Below are positions 1-11,341 of a DNA stretch of 29,411 bases, piece by piece. How positions within the stretch are numbered: the first letter of the stretch is position 1; every line of letters begins with the position of its first letter. The stretch is from Rodentolepis nana (taxonomy: Eukaryota > Platyhelminthes > Cestoda > Cyclophyllidea > Hymenolepididae): positions 1 to 29,411 of the forward strand of contig UZAE01012924.1 of NCBI GenBank assembly GCA_900617975.1, in the 5' to 3' direction. Made by a program: the position numbers and the translations under genes. The notes under the pieces are model-generated. The model ran no database searches. It was given only the letters and a program-made list of their open reading frames with translations, and had not been told where the DNA came from.

Positions 1-312
1 TTATTTCAAATGGCAGGCATTTTGATAGTTATCATTAGCCTTTTAGTTGACTTCAGGCTTCACAGAGAGGAGGAACATTAAAGTGAGAAAAATTCGACAG
101 GGGAAAAGAAGAGCGATTTACAGATGTAAAAGAGACAGAGACGCAAAGGGAGAGAAAAGGTGAGGTGAATACTGTGAAAGAGGTCGAATATGACATACAG
201 TGGGGTCATGGTAATTTGAAGTCAGAGGTCAACTACCAGTTAATAGACTTTTTGCCGTATGATTATACGTTGCTCAGGGTGCACCACGAGGAGGTAAGTC
301 TATCGCACACCC
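1..312 (-). mobile_element. SINE-like element, copy 1 (left end at window edge)
   Basis: This is one of seven copies in the window of a non-coding element of about 300 bp. On the + strand it reads from a TTATTTCAAATGGCAGGC-type end to a CTATCGCACACCC end. By comparison with the LINE tail at 23673-23730, the true 3' end of the element is at the left, so the element lies on the minus strand. The flank to the left is outside the window, so a target-site duplication cannot be tested. The small reading frame inside it (165-374) is not conserved between copies and is not a gene. Confidence 0.8.
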
Positions 313-1700
313 AAAAGTTCTTAATATCGGATATTAATAAACAAGGACTCAAAGCAAGGTTGTCTCTATCATAATTGAACGAAATTAACATTCAAAGGGT
401 GCAAAATTCACGCTTTGAACTAAAACAAGGAATACGGATGCGTTAGATAAGAAATATGAACCTCCACAAGTTAATTGGAAATCCTCAGGTTTCCGCATAA
501 GTTTTGTGAATAATTTCCTCACTTAGTAACCATTCATTGAGTGACTTAAGAAAACTTTTATTTTAAAATCAAATTTGTAACTCCAAGGGCCATTTAGTTA
601 ATAGTTTTCCAACGATAAGCCTAAAAAAATGCCTCATCTCTGATCTCCTGAGATACTCAAACTAACTTACTCCCATTTTTATTTATTGAACTTGATCAGT
701 CCGCCTGTTATTCCAATCACTACGCTTCATCTAGTCATGGATTTGACCATTTTGACAGTAACAATTGTGGCGGAAAATATTGCGCCCATATTCTTACTTA
801 TTGTGTGAGTACCTAGCTGTCCTTAAACAGGATAAGTTACCTATTTGTGTGAAATAAAGGCACACACTGCATTCGGGAGATGGAGGAGAAATGGGAGTGG
901 GATGTGTTTGTAAGTGATCGGTTTATTTAATCTGATGGCATCCATTCTATCAAAAGTTTGCCTGCTGAAAACTGTCGATATGCGTTGGCAAGAAAGACGT
1001 AGAGCTCTCCAATTTGCTTCAGCAGATGTGAAAGAAAAGATTTTCAATAAGTTTAAATAGGACTGAAGTTAACTTTATCAAATGGATCATGCTTTACCAA
1101 TGATGAAGCTCTCTTGATCATAAAATTGGTTACTTTGACCATTAGTGTTCTTTTCCAGAGGCAACGAAATATAGAGAAGAGGTTGAATGCACATGTTCAT
1201 GATCTTGATCCTAATCTAAATCTCTACACTTGAGGCAGAATATAACAGCCCAAAATAGAAATGTCTCAACAGTTTGGGAGATTACAGCAAATGTAATGAG
1301 CAATATTTCAAATGTTATGCAATTCCACTTCCGGTAAGGATTACCCCGGGAGAAGTAATTGTCTGAAATCTTGCTTATCTGTTATGCCTAAAACCAATTT
1401 TACTAAAGCAAGTTGAACAGGTTCCGTAGGTTCAGTCTTGAAGTGGATGGTTTATTCCAACTGAGTGCATACTAGCCAGTAGTATTAACTTTAATCCAAA
1501 GCAAAGCCCTATTTTTTTGGCTAGGCACAGTTATCCTCATTAACTTATGATCGTATTAAGGCTGACAGGAAACAGCAATCTCAAACGAGCGAGATTACTA
1601 GGAGTTTGACTAACATTCAACTATCTTCCCAAACACGTCGATTTCATAGCAAACGTATAAACGTACGGCTCTTACAATCTCTTTCTATTGAAGTTCCTTC

Positions 1701-1741
<41 letters not shown>

Positions 1742-2889
1742 CTCCCGATCGACAATTATTAGTCTGTAATATATTTGAAATTGTATGAATATTAATTTCA
1801 AAGCATCGCTTTTATTTTTCTAGTGGCAGCCTTAGTCATTTGGTGTTATAACAACTTTGATAAAAGAAATATCTATTAAATAACTTTAAAGATTGTACGA
1901 AGGGTATGTGTAAACGATTTAAAAAAGACTTTTGAACTACTACTGTTTATTCTCAAGTAGAAGAGTGTCGTAAATTTTAGAATTACTGAAATGGTTTTGG
2001 TGGCAGTGCCGTTCGCAACATTATAGCTGGAGAACAGTCATTTAATATAAAACAGTACGTAGTCCATTGCACAAATAATCATTTCTAATAAAGTTTAACT
2101 TATTCATCTGAATTCAAAATGAAGTTAAATTGTCTTCATGCGTTTTGGGCAAAATCGCCGACTTTTTCACGAACTATTTTTTTACATACTGAGAGATATT
2201 GTTGGCATTTGTTTTATAAGCTACTTGATAAAAGATACGCAGTTTGGTAGAAAATTGAAATACTAAAAGAATTTCAAAATAAATGGATTTTTAATTGTTT
2301 TCTATTTGATAATGTAACTTTATTATCATTTGCAACGGTGAACAATATTGTAATTACAACTTGTACTGCATCCAAGAACTTGGTAACGGTACTGAATTAC
2401 ATATAACTACCTTCAATCAGATGAGATATGCTCTGTACATAATACAAAAAATTGATATAGCACGATAATATCATATAACAGAATTAAAAGTAATTGAGGA
2501 CGAACTGGATCAATTCTGTACATGAAAGAGAGAGACGCGCGTTTTATTTTGACTATTTTATATACATGTAGATTATAATTTATTTAAATTTGACGAAATA
2601 TATTGCGCAGCTTAAATATCGACATATGTGATTTAATACGGGTAAAGTTCTTAGAAAATTTAAAAGGACATCTTTGATAATAAAAGGTGCTTTGAAGATT
2701 ATGTTGCATACATAAAATAAACTAAAACTAACAATTCAAGCTAAAATAATTTTAGTTTAGAATAAAAAAAATAACCAATCATGCTCAAATGTTTTAAATA
2801 AGCTTAATCATTTGGAATAAAACCCCATTATTTCAAGGACCTCCATTGAATTCGTTTGAAATAACTTTCGTAATTCCGCGTTGTTTGTA
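313..2889. other. AT-rich upstream flank of RMND5, no gene seen
   Basis: I see no conserved coding sequence on either strand. The reading frames are short and of biased composition. The stretch holds a (TC)15 microsatellite at 1705-1734. In the frame of RMND5 a TGA stop at 2857-2859 closes the reading 33 bases before the start codon, so the promoter and 5' UTR must lie here. A possible acceptor for a 5' UTR exon or a spliced leader is the TTATTTCAAG near 2831-2840. No TATA box can be assigned with confidence. Confidence 0.6.
1705..1734. repeat. (TC)15 microsatellite
   Basis: Fifteen uninterrupted TC units. The 60-codon open frame that covers it (1606-1788) translates to a run of Leu-Ser and is an artefact of the repeat. 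Confidence 0.95.
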
Positions 2890-5800
2890 ATGACAGCCAA
2901 AGATGAAAATGTTATTTTGGAAAAATTGCAAAATCAAACTATTGAGACTGATAAAATAGAAAAGGGCTTGCATGATTTTCACAAAAAATACGATCAGAAA
3001 TCCGAAGCCCACGAAGAAGCTTTGCTTAAAATTGTCCATGAGCTGCAATCCGTAAATTCAGGTAACCAAAGATAACTGTTGTGTGTAAACTTATTATTAG
3101 AATATTTACTAATCGAATTCATATTTATTTTAGACGCAGCTCTATCTCCTGATGTTAAAATCCGAATATGCTCTTTACTATCCAATATTAAATCCGACTT
3201 TGCAGATGCTACCTCACTTCATCGGGGTATTCATGGAAATATTTCAAAGTTCAAGAAAACTATTGAAAAGGTTTGTGCAAAGTATAAATGCTTTTTGTTT
3301 AAATAGACTTTTGTTGAAGATACATCTGCTTTTACCAAATACATTTCTGGTGATCCTACAAAATGTTTACCACTTTTAATGAACGAACTCTTTCCCGATT
3401 CCGAAATCTATAAAAAGGCTGATGTTATGAGTGATGATGAATTATTTTCGACTATTCTTGTTGAGGAATTGGTACGAAATGGCTATGGTCCCGTAGCCAT
3501 TCAATTAGCCAAGGTAATACCTATTTTATATTTTTTTGTAAATTAATATCACTTATTTTACAGGAAGTTGGCATGAATGAGGAGGATGTTGGAATGGAAA
3601 AGTTTCGTGAAGTTGGTTCAATGGTTTGTGCTCTCAAGGATGGAGATTTAGAACCCGCGAAAGCGTACGTTTTATCGCTGACTGTTTAACCTGTTAACCC
3701 TCAATTGCTCATCGGTGATTTTTTATTATCAAGTTGGCTAGAGGCTTATGAATCGATTATTGGGTCAGTAGCCAAAGATCTGAGGTACGTTTTGGCCAAA
3801 TTGGAATTCCTTTCGGACGTCCAGAAATGTAATGGAAACCCAGCAACTGTGATTGGATGTTTGAGCAAAATTTCTCCCTATTCAAAAGATTATCCAGAGG
3901 GTTAGTTGAACTGATTTATCTTTCTCAATTTGAAATGAATTGCGTTCAAACTATTTTGCCTGTTATGTTCACTTGGTTACTTGATCACATAATTTTGACA
4001 CCTTATCGATCATTATTTTGTCCTTTTTAAAGACTTATCTCACTGCGATTTTTTTCTACCTAGTACACTTTTTTGAAATGGTTTTTTATATAAAACTCCT
4101 ATTTAATGTATTATGCGTATATGTTTGTTTTTCAAATTAGTAATCTCGTATATTTTATTCGCATATAGGATAGTTGTTGCTACAACCGCATTTTAGATCG
4201 AATAACTAACTCTTCATTACTGATAGAGCATTATTTGGTGCTTGATACTTTTCGATAAACCTATTATTTCCCTTGTTGGAATTTATTGCACTAAATGGCA
4301 CCCTTCATCAATTTTGCAAATTTAACTTGCTTACTTTCCATTCACAATGCGTTTGTGTCCTCAGTTCTACCTTTTACTGGTTCCAATTATTATTACAATC
4401 GTTTCTAGTATTTATGTTTCAACAATTGTAAGGACATTTTCATCCATTTAGTTACTCTTCCAAGCCTATTTTAGAAATAATTTTCTATCACTCCTAGATA
4501 CATCCGTTTTTTCCCGTTGCTCCTCTGAGGAGACACTTGACTTGTTCACTGCTCTTTATTTGACTTTTTGTCCAGCTCTGGGTTGGCTTATCCCCTTGCC
4601 GGGTGCTCGCCCATGTTCATGGAAGTGAGCCACACCCTTTTGTATAAAATTTACAAAGTATTCGGGTCATGTTTGGTAGGTTTAAAAATAGATGTTGTTT
4701 CCGCCTCTGTGTCCTTATGGCTTTAGATTTGATCTGTGAAATAATTGCGCTGAATTTTGGTGCTAAGGAAGAGAGGTTCGATATCGCAATCCAGTTCAGG
4801 TTTGTTCGTGCACTATTTCCCCTCCAACTAATGGTGGAATTCCCGTTTTCAAAAATTTTAGCCAAAATAAGCTCCTTCTATGAATATTGAATCGTTCAAA
4901 AGTGTTAACAGATTGAAGTTGGAGATGTAGGTCGTACATCTTACGCGGACTTGTTTAAAGGAGAGTTTATGGTGAGGTTAAGGTAGTGGTAGCCTACTTG
5001 TTAAAGTCCAATTTGTCAAATGCAAATGTACTATTATTTTTTTTGTTTTGAATAGTGGGAAGATACGGTCGCAACACACTATTGGGATTCCTGTTCTTTG
5101 CCGGGATTCCCACAATGTTAGGGTACTAACCGTTATGCTAAAACCCCAAGTTACCGGCACCAATTTTGCTCTAGGATAGGATACTTGAGAGTGCCCGAAT
5201 GTATCTACCAAGCCGGGAATTCGTTTATGCTAGTCACCAACAACTGATCATTCCTGATCGACGCCTGCCGACATTAATATATTATTATTGTTATTGAATT
5301 GTGAAGTTGTTTTGCTGGATCAGACATTTTCGTCTATCTGATTCACTAATAACACCCGTTTATAGACTCAAATGGTGTTGTGACTTGGATGTAGGTGATA
5401 TAAAGTTCTTAAATTGAAAACTCATAATCTATAGTTAGATTATTTGTTATAATCTATGCTTGAAGCCAACGTGTGCAAATATCTGTCTTCTTAATTCCAG
5501 ACTTCAAGCACATCATGGGAAGCCTCCTGTTTTTAAACCGTGATCTCACTAACACTCCCTACGCCGATCTCTCCTTCATCGATCAGCCCAACAATCTCCC
5601 CCACTTCATCACGTCCTCTGGCGTCTCACTACCCACTCTCCCAATGGTGAGCCTTTTCACTTCCGCTGAAGGAGAGAAGAGATCAGAGGGTGAATGTGGC
5701 GACGCTGAGCCTATGGACGCACAGAATGATATGGATACTTCTTGTCCTTCTTCTGACTCCGATGAGAACCTCAAACCGAATGCTTTTGTTCGTGCTGCCC

Positions 5801-8800
5801 ATCTCTTTGGTGCTGTGGCTTGTCAATATCAACTAAAGCTCTCCACAATCGACCCCCTCAGAATGGCATTCGCCTCGGGGTTGAAGGTGCTTCCAAAGCT
5901 CTATGAAACACAAAAGGCCTTTACTTGGCTCCAAAACTATACCAAAGCTGGTCCTCATGGTATACAAACACTTCCGGTAAGTTATTAAATTGTTGATTGC
6001 TGTTCGACAAAACTTAAGTAGGTTGGTCAGTATGAAGATGGCCAAGCTAGGTTAAAGAAGTCATCATACACTTATTCTGTCTTAAAGCCAAGCTCAGTTC
6101 AAACATTTGGATGTTCCGGTTGCATAACGCGTGATTTCAGACATTCGCACCTCATTGGTACACACCCGATAAGTGGAAAGGCCCACTGGGTCATTGAACA
6201 AAGTCTTAAATCCAGTGCACGGTTGTTTAAAATTTAGAAATATACTTTTTGGAAGTATAAAATGCTCTTCATTTGAATACGACCTCGCCTAAATAAGTTC
6301 AATTTGAATCGTGGTAATGGTGTTTGGATGTCTAAGTACCGTGGGAGTGTCGAGAAATACGAGTTTAAGTTCAGAATCACATGTTATGCGTATTTTTAAA
6401 TTAGTTCTCAAACTTTTAATCATGGCATTCTTCCATGAAATTGGCTACTTAAAGACCGTAGTTTTCTCGTCTGAACTTTTTAGACGTAGTGGAAAGAAGC
6501 CTGAAATTTAATGGTTTCCTTTTGCTTTTATCTCTTCTTGTAAAAGTGCAACTGAAATGTATGAGTTCTTCATCCACCTTAACTATGCAATCCGTTACTG
6601 TTTTTTATCGTTTTATTCAAAATTTTGGTTCAACCTCTATACTCCTAACGATTTGTTCAAACTCCTGGTGGAATTGATTTAAGATGCTGGCGATTTCCGT
6701 GTTAGTATTCTCTAACTTAATTTGACTTCTCTTTAGCTGAGAGAGATAGACCGTGGCGTAACAGAGGGAATTATTGAGCGTGCACAGAATGTCGTAAAAG
6801 GTTGGAAAATAGTAGAAGTGGATAAGCGTTTAACGAATGTAAATTTCACTTGCATACACGTAGATCTATTTAGCGAAAGGGGATATTTGAAGTTCTATCT
6901 TCGGGCGAAAAGCCGTCTTTACTCGGGGTGTGTGTGCGTTACCTCAAGAGTCATTTCAATTCATGAAACGTCACTCGTGTGAGAAAAGTCCGATCTGGTG
7001 TGTGTGGAGTTGTAATGTCTGTTGAACTCTCTACACGAAAGTGTGTTAATTTCTTTCCCAAGCAGAGACAAAGCGCACATTGTGATCTATATGACAGAAA
7101 AGTGGGACGATTTCGTGAGAAGGAAAGTTGTAAAAAACTGCTGTGATAGATGCTTCCCTCCGTCCATTTTTTAAAATCCGATAAATCAATTATTAGCTAT
7201 GACCTAATATGCCCGTTAATTAATTATGATTGTCTAGCTTGTTGTGCCATTCCGTCAAGCGGATTCATGAATGCTCAGCAAATATAGATGCTAGTATACA
7301 TACGTCGTTCTCGACTATTTAGGCATCTTGAAAGTTTCTTTTCACAACGAGTTACTTTTCCATCATTCGATAGTTTGTTTCGAAGTGTCTAGGCATTGCA
7401 TCCAACTAGGTCTGGGTGACTTCAATTTGACATGAAATGCGGCATAGAAAACCTCGTCATTATTCCTCTAGAGCAAGAGCGTCGCCTATTTTCAGCGGCG
7501 TTGTAACTTGCTTCTCCACACCTCACACGTGATCTAGTTACGAGATTTTTATAATTGGCGTTTGGCTAGAAGCGCGGGTAAGACTCCGTAATGATCAATT
7601 TTATATTGCCTCGATCCTGACAATTTGACTGTCAAGTCGGCGATCAAGAAAATCCAAGTTTGAATTGTCAAAGGAACCGAGTAAGTCGGGTTAGATTGTT
7701 ACAATTGAGATAATTTTGAGTTCACGGATATAGGATGTGAAGTTTCGATTATGATATCTTGAGCTTCAAATTACAATGTCTCCTCCATTTATAGCATTAA
7801 ACTTGTTAACTACTTCTGAATTAGAATGCAATTGCATTTATAGAATTTTAAATGCAAGCAAAATCTTGCGCCAGAATGTTTCGTTAATAACTGACCGTAT
7901 GACGGGTTGCAACTGATGGGAGCTTGGTTTTAATTTGGGTTTTGCAGACTGGGCAAGACGCCATGAAGGAGTGTAAATTGCTGTCGCTTTCATTCTATTC
8001 TCTCCATCAAAGTACATTCTACCAAAGAATCCGTCTTATTCTCCTATCCCGTGGTAGTGGAATTAATATTTACCCTCGACAGGCTTCGAATTACCCAATT
8101 TTCCTCTTCAATCTTAATGCTCTCCAACCGCTTTTAACTTCTAAAAATTAGGCTTTGTTTTTCTTTAAATAAATCTAAATTGGATCTAATGGATAGCCCT
8201 GGTGTCTTCATTCTGAGCCAAAGTATATCTGATGGTAGGTTATTGATAGGTTATTGCAGATTAAATGGCTAAGTTCAGATGTGTGAAGAGCAAAAATATA
8301 TTTCGAAAAAATCGGTCGCCTACGCTATTTTGGCAGAAATGACTTCGATAATTACAAGGGTAGTAAGCAAAGCCTCGAAGAAGATCAATGGGGTTAACTA
8401 AACTGGAATTTAATTTCACTTTGGACGTAAATAGCAAGGTGGTTACTTCATCTCTTGTGTAATTCAACGTTTTTCGTAAACGATTTCACAATGTATTGTT
8501 GATTTCTCATAACATTTGGGCAGGTTATTTGCATTGCATAACTTTCAAGTAAAGCCCGCCTATATTGAATTCTGAGGCTAGTGTAGCTTTTTGAGGCTAA
8601 TTAGGTTATAATCTTATGCTATCCTGGTAATCTGCGTACTCGTGAGTTTACTTCTGATTCTCTTAATCCGCTGCTGACTCATCGAATTTGATGGAGATTT
8701 GACAAGCATAGAGAGTGCTCCTCACCATTTCTATCGCCACCAATAGAAGCGAAGGTACTTCCATTGTGATTGTCACGTGTACTCCTTGCCATAGGTTGGT

Positions 8801-11341
8801 ATTCATGGCATTCCCCAGCTCAATTTTATAACCCTGTTGCACTTCCGGTCACCTCCGTTTTTTTTTGTTAGTGTTTAGATAGCTACGCCATCAACACACT
8901 CCCTAGGTATCTGTTTGCTTCATATTCCTTCCTTTTTCTTCTTTTCCAGGTTACAGTTGAGCTTGACTCCGTGGCTCAGCAGCACAACATATTCCACTGT
9001 CCCGTTGAAAAGGAAGTTTCCAATTGGCTCAACCCAGTGCTCCGATTACACTGTGGACATGCCATCACTCGGGATGCCTACAATAATATGTTAAATAATG
9101 AACGAAAGTAAGTCCATTATCTTGCTTAACTTTGCTTGACACATGAACACCTCATTACAACTGTGTCTTAACTCATCTTTTCTACATTTTTTTTTCCCAA
9201 TTGTAGTAGTAGGAGAGGGTAAGCCTTGATTGTGCTTTTAGTTGATCGTTCTCACCCCCTCCCTTCCCCCTTTTTTTACCAATGTGCTTTCATATGTATT
9301 TGCGGAGCTTATCTGACCTCGTGATGTTTATTCAGGGCTTAATGCGCGCCATTTTTCCGTTTTGTTGCACTTAATCAAGGTTCTAACCGCTTAACATGCT
9401 TGATGTAACTCCTGTTGGCGCAAAAAATTGAGTAATTTTGTTTATGCACAAACTAATTAAGAGAGACTGTCTTGGTGAGACGGGCATTTCTGAACTTGTA
9501 TGGGTTGGCTGTTGATGACTCTTTCAGATTACCCGCCTCTTAATGACTTTATTTGGGCAGTTTTCTTTGAAGCTAAACGGTTTTCTTACAAGATTCATGT
9601 TCCTCACCTGTCGATTTTTTGGCATTCTACCTTCCAAATGTCGGTTTTTTACTCTTTTCTATTCACAAAAGTCTTTGTAGGTCGCCTGTCAATTTATCTA
9701 GCTCATAAATGTGGATATTTTTACCTTCATTCTCTTCGAAGTAGGGCGTAAAGATGAGTAGGTTGGTGGTGAAGTTTCATTATATTTGCAGCGGTATTGT
9801 CTTCAGTCCTCGAATCTTCTCTTTTTTATCCTCCGCTTTGATCTATTTAAGATGTGGACTGTAGGAGCTTTTAAATGGGGGAGGGGAGAAAGTTCAAGTT
9901 TGAGCAGTCTTCTCATCGCCTCGAGCACACTACTTAATTCCCTTAAAAGTAGAATCAATTACACTTTATTCAGGCTCAGAATGAAGCTTATTTTGTATGA
10001 CATGTCGCGGTTGAAAAAGAACTGCAAGTACATATTTTTGCATTAATAGATCAGTTATTCCTAGTTTCATAACATGATTGGCGAGTCATTATTACAACTA
10101 CGTAGTTGCCATTACAAAATAATTGTGATATTTCTGAAGTGGTGGAAGTATCAAGGCTGTTCTAGTGTATTATAATTACTTTTTATATCAGTGTTAATTG
10201 AAAATCTCAGGTGTGTTAACGTTTTCTTCATAATTAACTGAATAATTCTCTAACCTCTTTTCCGTTTTTGCTACTTAGCTAGTTCTGTAATTAATGCGGT
10301 TTTAAAATTAGCTGCTCACAAAATTCAATTCCTGCATTTGCCTATTTTTACATCGAAATGAAGGTAGCGCTTCAGGTCACATTCGTGGTGTTGTTGGTAA
10401 CGCTCTTATCTCAATACGCGGCGATGAGTACCGAGTTCCATTAGTGTTTGGCCGACAAGCATTTGAATCTCTACACCGCAAGCATTACTATTGTCCCTCT
10501 ACTGCATTTGAAGTATCCCAGTATTCGGCTTCTAGACCCAAAACCTGGAGTTGTTTGCACTTTCAACTACCTCACTTCACTGTATCTCCATTTGCAATGT
10601 ACAAAAAGACCTATGGTTCACGTAAAATCAATATGAATCTTCTACGACATATATTAAAGCTTCTTGTCGGTTCGAAAGACCACTGCGAAATTGCAATGGT
10701 CAACACTTCTGTGTGTTCAATTAACCAAAGTATTCAAATAGTAAATTTTAATTACACTGATAATCAGATGTATAGAATATGAAAAAACGTTTGGAAATTT
10801 GTTCTATTTAGCCCGGAAGTGTCCTTGTGAGGCAATGGGTTGGAATTGAGCGGGTGTCACATTTCTCAACATATTTAAAATCTTTATCCTTTTGATTTGA
10901 GCCATATATGATTGTCTTAATGGATATTTCATGCATGGGAATTCAAATTTCATGATCCGATTCTTGAGTAATTAGACGACACGTTCTTGATCGTTGAGTT
11001 TAAGTGGAAAGAGCGTCTGTCCCTATTTTTCCTCGTCTTTCACCTAAATGATGAGCCCATAGGTAAATTTTTTGGGTGGCACTTCTTTTTGCATGCTTAA
11101 TTAGTCGTATTTCCGCTTTAACCAGGATTGACTGCCTTGACCTCTGTCTGCACTCTTTGTATGTATTACTTTGAGGACAAAGCCGATTGCTTGCTATATT
11201 TTGAGTGGTTTGACGCATTTCACAGTTGCAAATACTCTGTTAAACTTGGTGTACCTCTTCTCCCCTTTTTGTAGGAAACTCAAGTGTCCGTATTGTCCAA
11301 AGGAGACAACGCGAGATCAATTGATGGTGCTACATTTCTGA
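2890..11341 (+). CDS. RMND5: RMND5-type E3 ligase subunit of the GID/CTLH complex, 8 exons
   Basis: Exons: 2890-3061, 3134-3270, 3307-3513, 3564-3664, 3734-3900, 5501-5976, 8950-9107, 11275-11341. They join to 1485 bases (494 aa plus TGA) with every phase compatible and GT-AG introns of 72, 36, 50, 69, 1600, 2973 and 2167 bases. The family is the RING subunit of the CTLH/GID ubiquitin ligase, paired with MAEA; human RMND5A is 391 aa. Visible in order: a coiled N-terminus (about 1-100) with start and spacing like the human protein; a LisH motif about 146-178 (DDELFSTILVEELVRNGYGP); CTLH about 179-260; and a degenerate RING with C437-P, C455-G-H457 and C477-P-Y-C480, matching the human HCGH-like and KCPYC landmarks. 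Residues about 292-355 are an acidic, Ser-rich insertion absent from the human protein. ATG 2890 is the first after an in-frame stop at 2857. Exon limits were set by eye; paralogue A versus B cannot be assigned. Confidence 0.92.
3901..5500 (+). other. RMND5 intron 5, with a tRNA-like repeat remnant
   Basis: This intron lies between the CTLH exon and the long exon 6. The open frames in it (4617-4865 minus, 4669-4890 plus) overlap each other and resemble no protein I know. A possible mobile-element remnant lies at 5085-5165. No other feature was recognised. Confidence 0.7.
5085..5165 (-). repeat. Possible tRNA-derived SINE head
   Basis: On the minus strand, TAGCATAACGG (plus 5130-5140) fits the polymerase III box A consensus TRGYNNARNNG exactly. 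AACAGGAATCC (plus 5085-5095) is a degenerate box B with about 6 of 10 defined positions. The 34-base gap between them is right for a tRNA. No acceptor stem or usable anticodon arm is visible, so this is not a functional tRNA. No second copy lies in the window. A chance match is quite possible. Confidence 0.3.
5977..8949 (+). other. RMND5 intron 6, no feature seen
   Basis: This 2973-base intron lies between the long acidic exon and the RING exon. Donor GGTAAGTT and a pyrimidine-rich acceptor ending TTTTCCAG frame it. Several short open frames (for example 7924-8151) lack any recognisable domain. No copy of the window's SINE or LINE was found in it. Confidence 0.75.
9108..11274 (+). other. RMND5 intron 7, splits the RING domain
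   Basis: The intron interrupts a lysine codon between the HCGH half and the KCPYC half of the RING. It begins with GTAAGT and ends TTTTTGTAG. It contains a candidate micro-exon at 9207-9218 and an unexplained 156-codon open stretch at 10312-10782. Otherwise it is AT-rich and featureless. Confidence 0.8.
9207..9218 (+). other. Candidate 12-base (or 9-base) in-frame micro-exon of RMND5
   Basis: About 100 bases into intron 7 a long T/C tract (9182-9198) leads to TTGTAGTAG and, 9-12 bases on, to a GGGTAAGC donor. Using the first AG (9205-9206) gives a 12-base exon and the second (9208-9209) a 9-base exon. Both keep the frame: Lys473 would be replaced by Asn-Ser-Arg-Arg-Gly or Asn-Arg-Arg-Gly between the two RING halves. 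Skipping it also gives an intact protein closer in length to the human one, so any use would be alternative. Confidence 0.35.

Noticed and set aside
1..312. The seven-copy repeat as a DNA transposon or MITE
   Set aside because: The ends are not inverted repeats of each other, duplications vary from 10 to 13 bases, and the tail matches a LINE. This fits a SINE better.
1606..1788. 60-codon frame over the TC repeat
   Set aside because: Produced by the microsatellite.
10312..10460. Carboxypeptidase regulatory-like domain in RMND5 intron 7
   Set aside because: Similarity covers fewer than 25 residues and no flanking conserved blocks follow, so it was kept only as an observation and not annotated.
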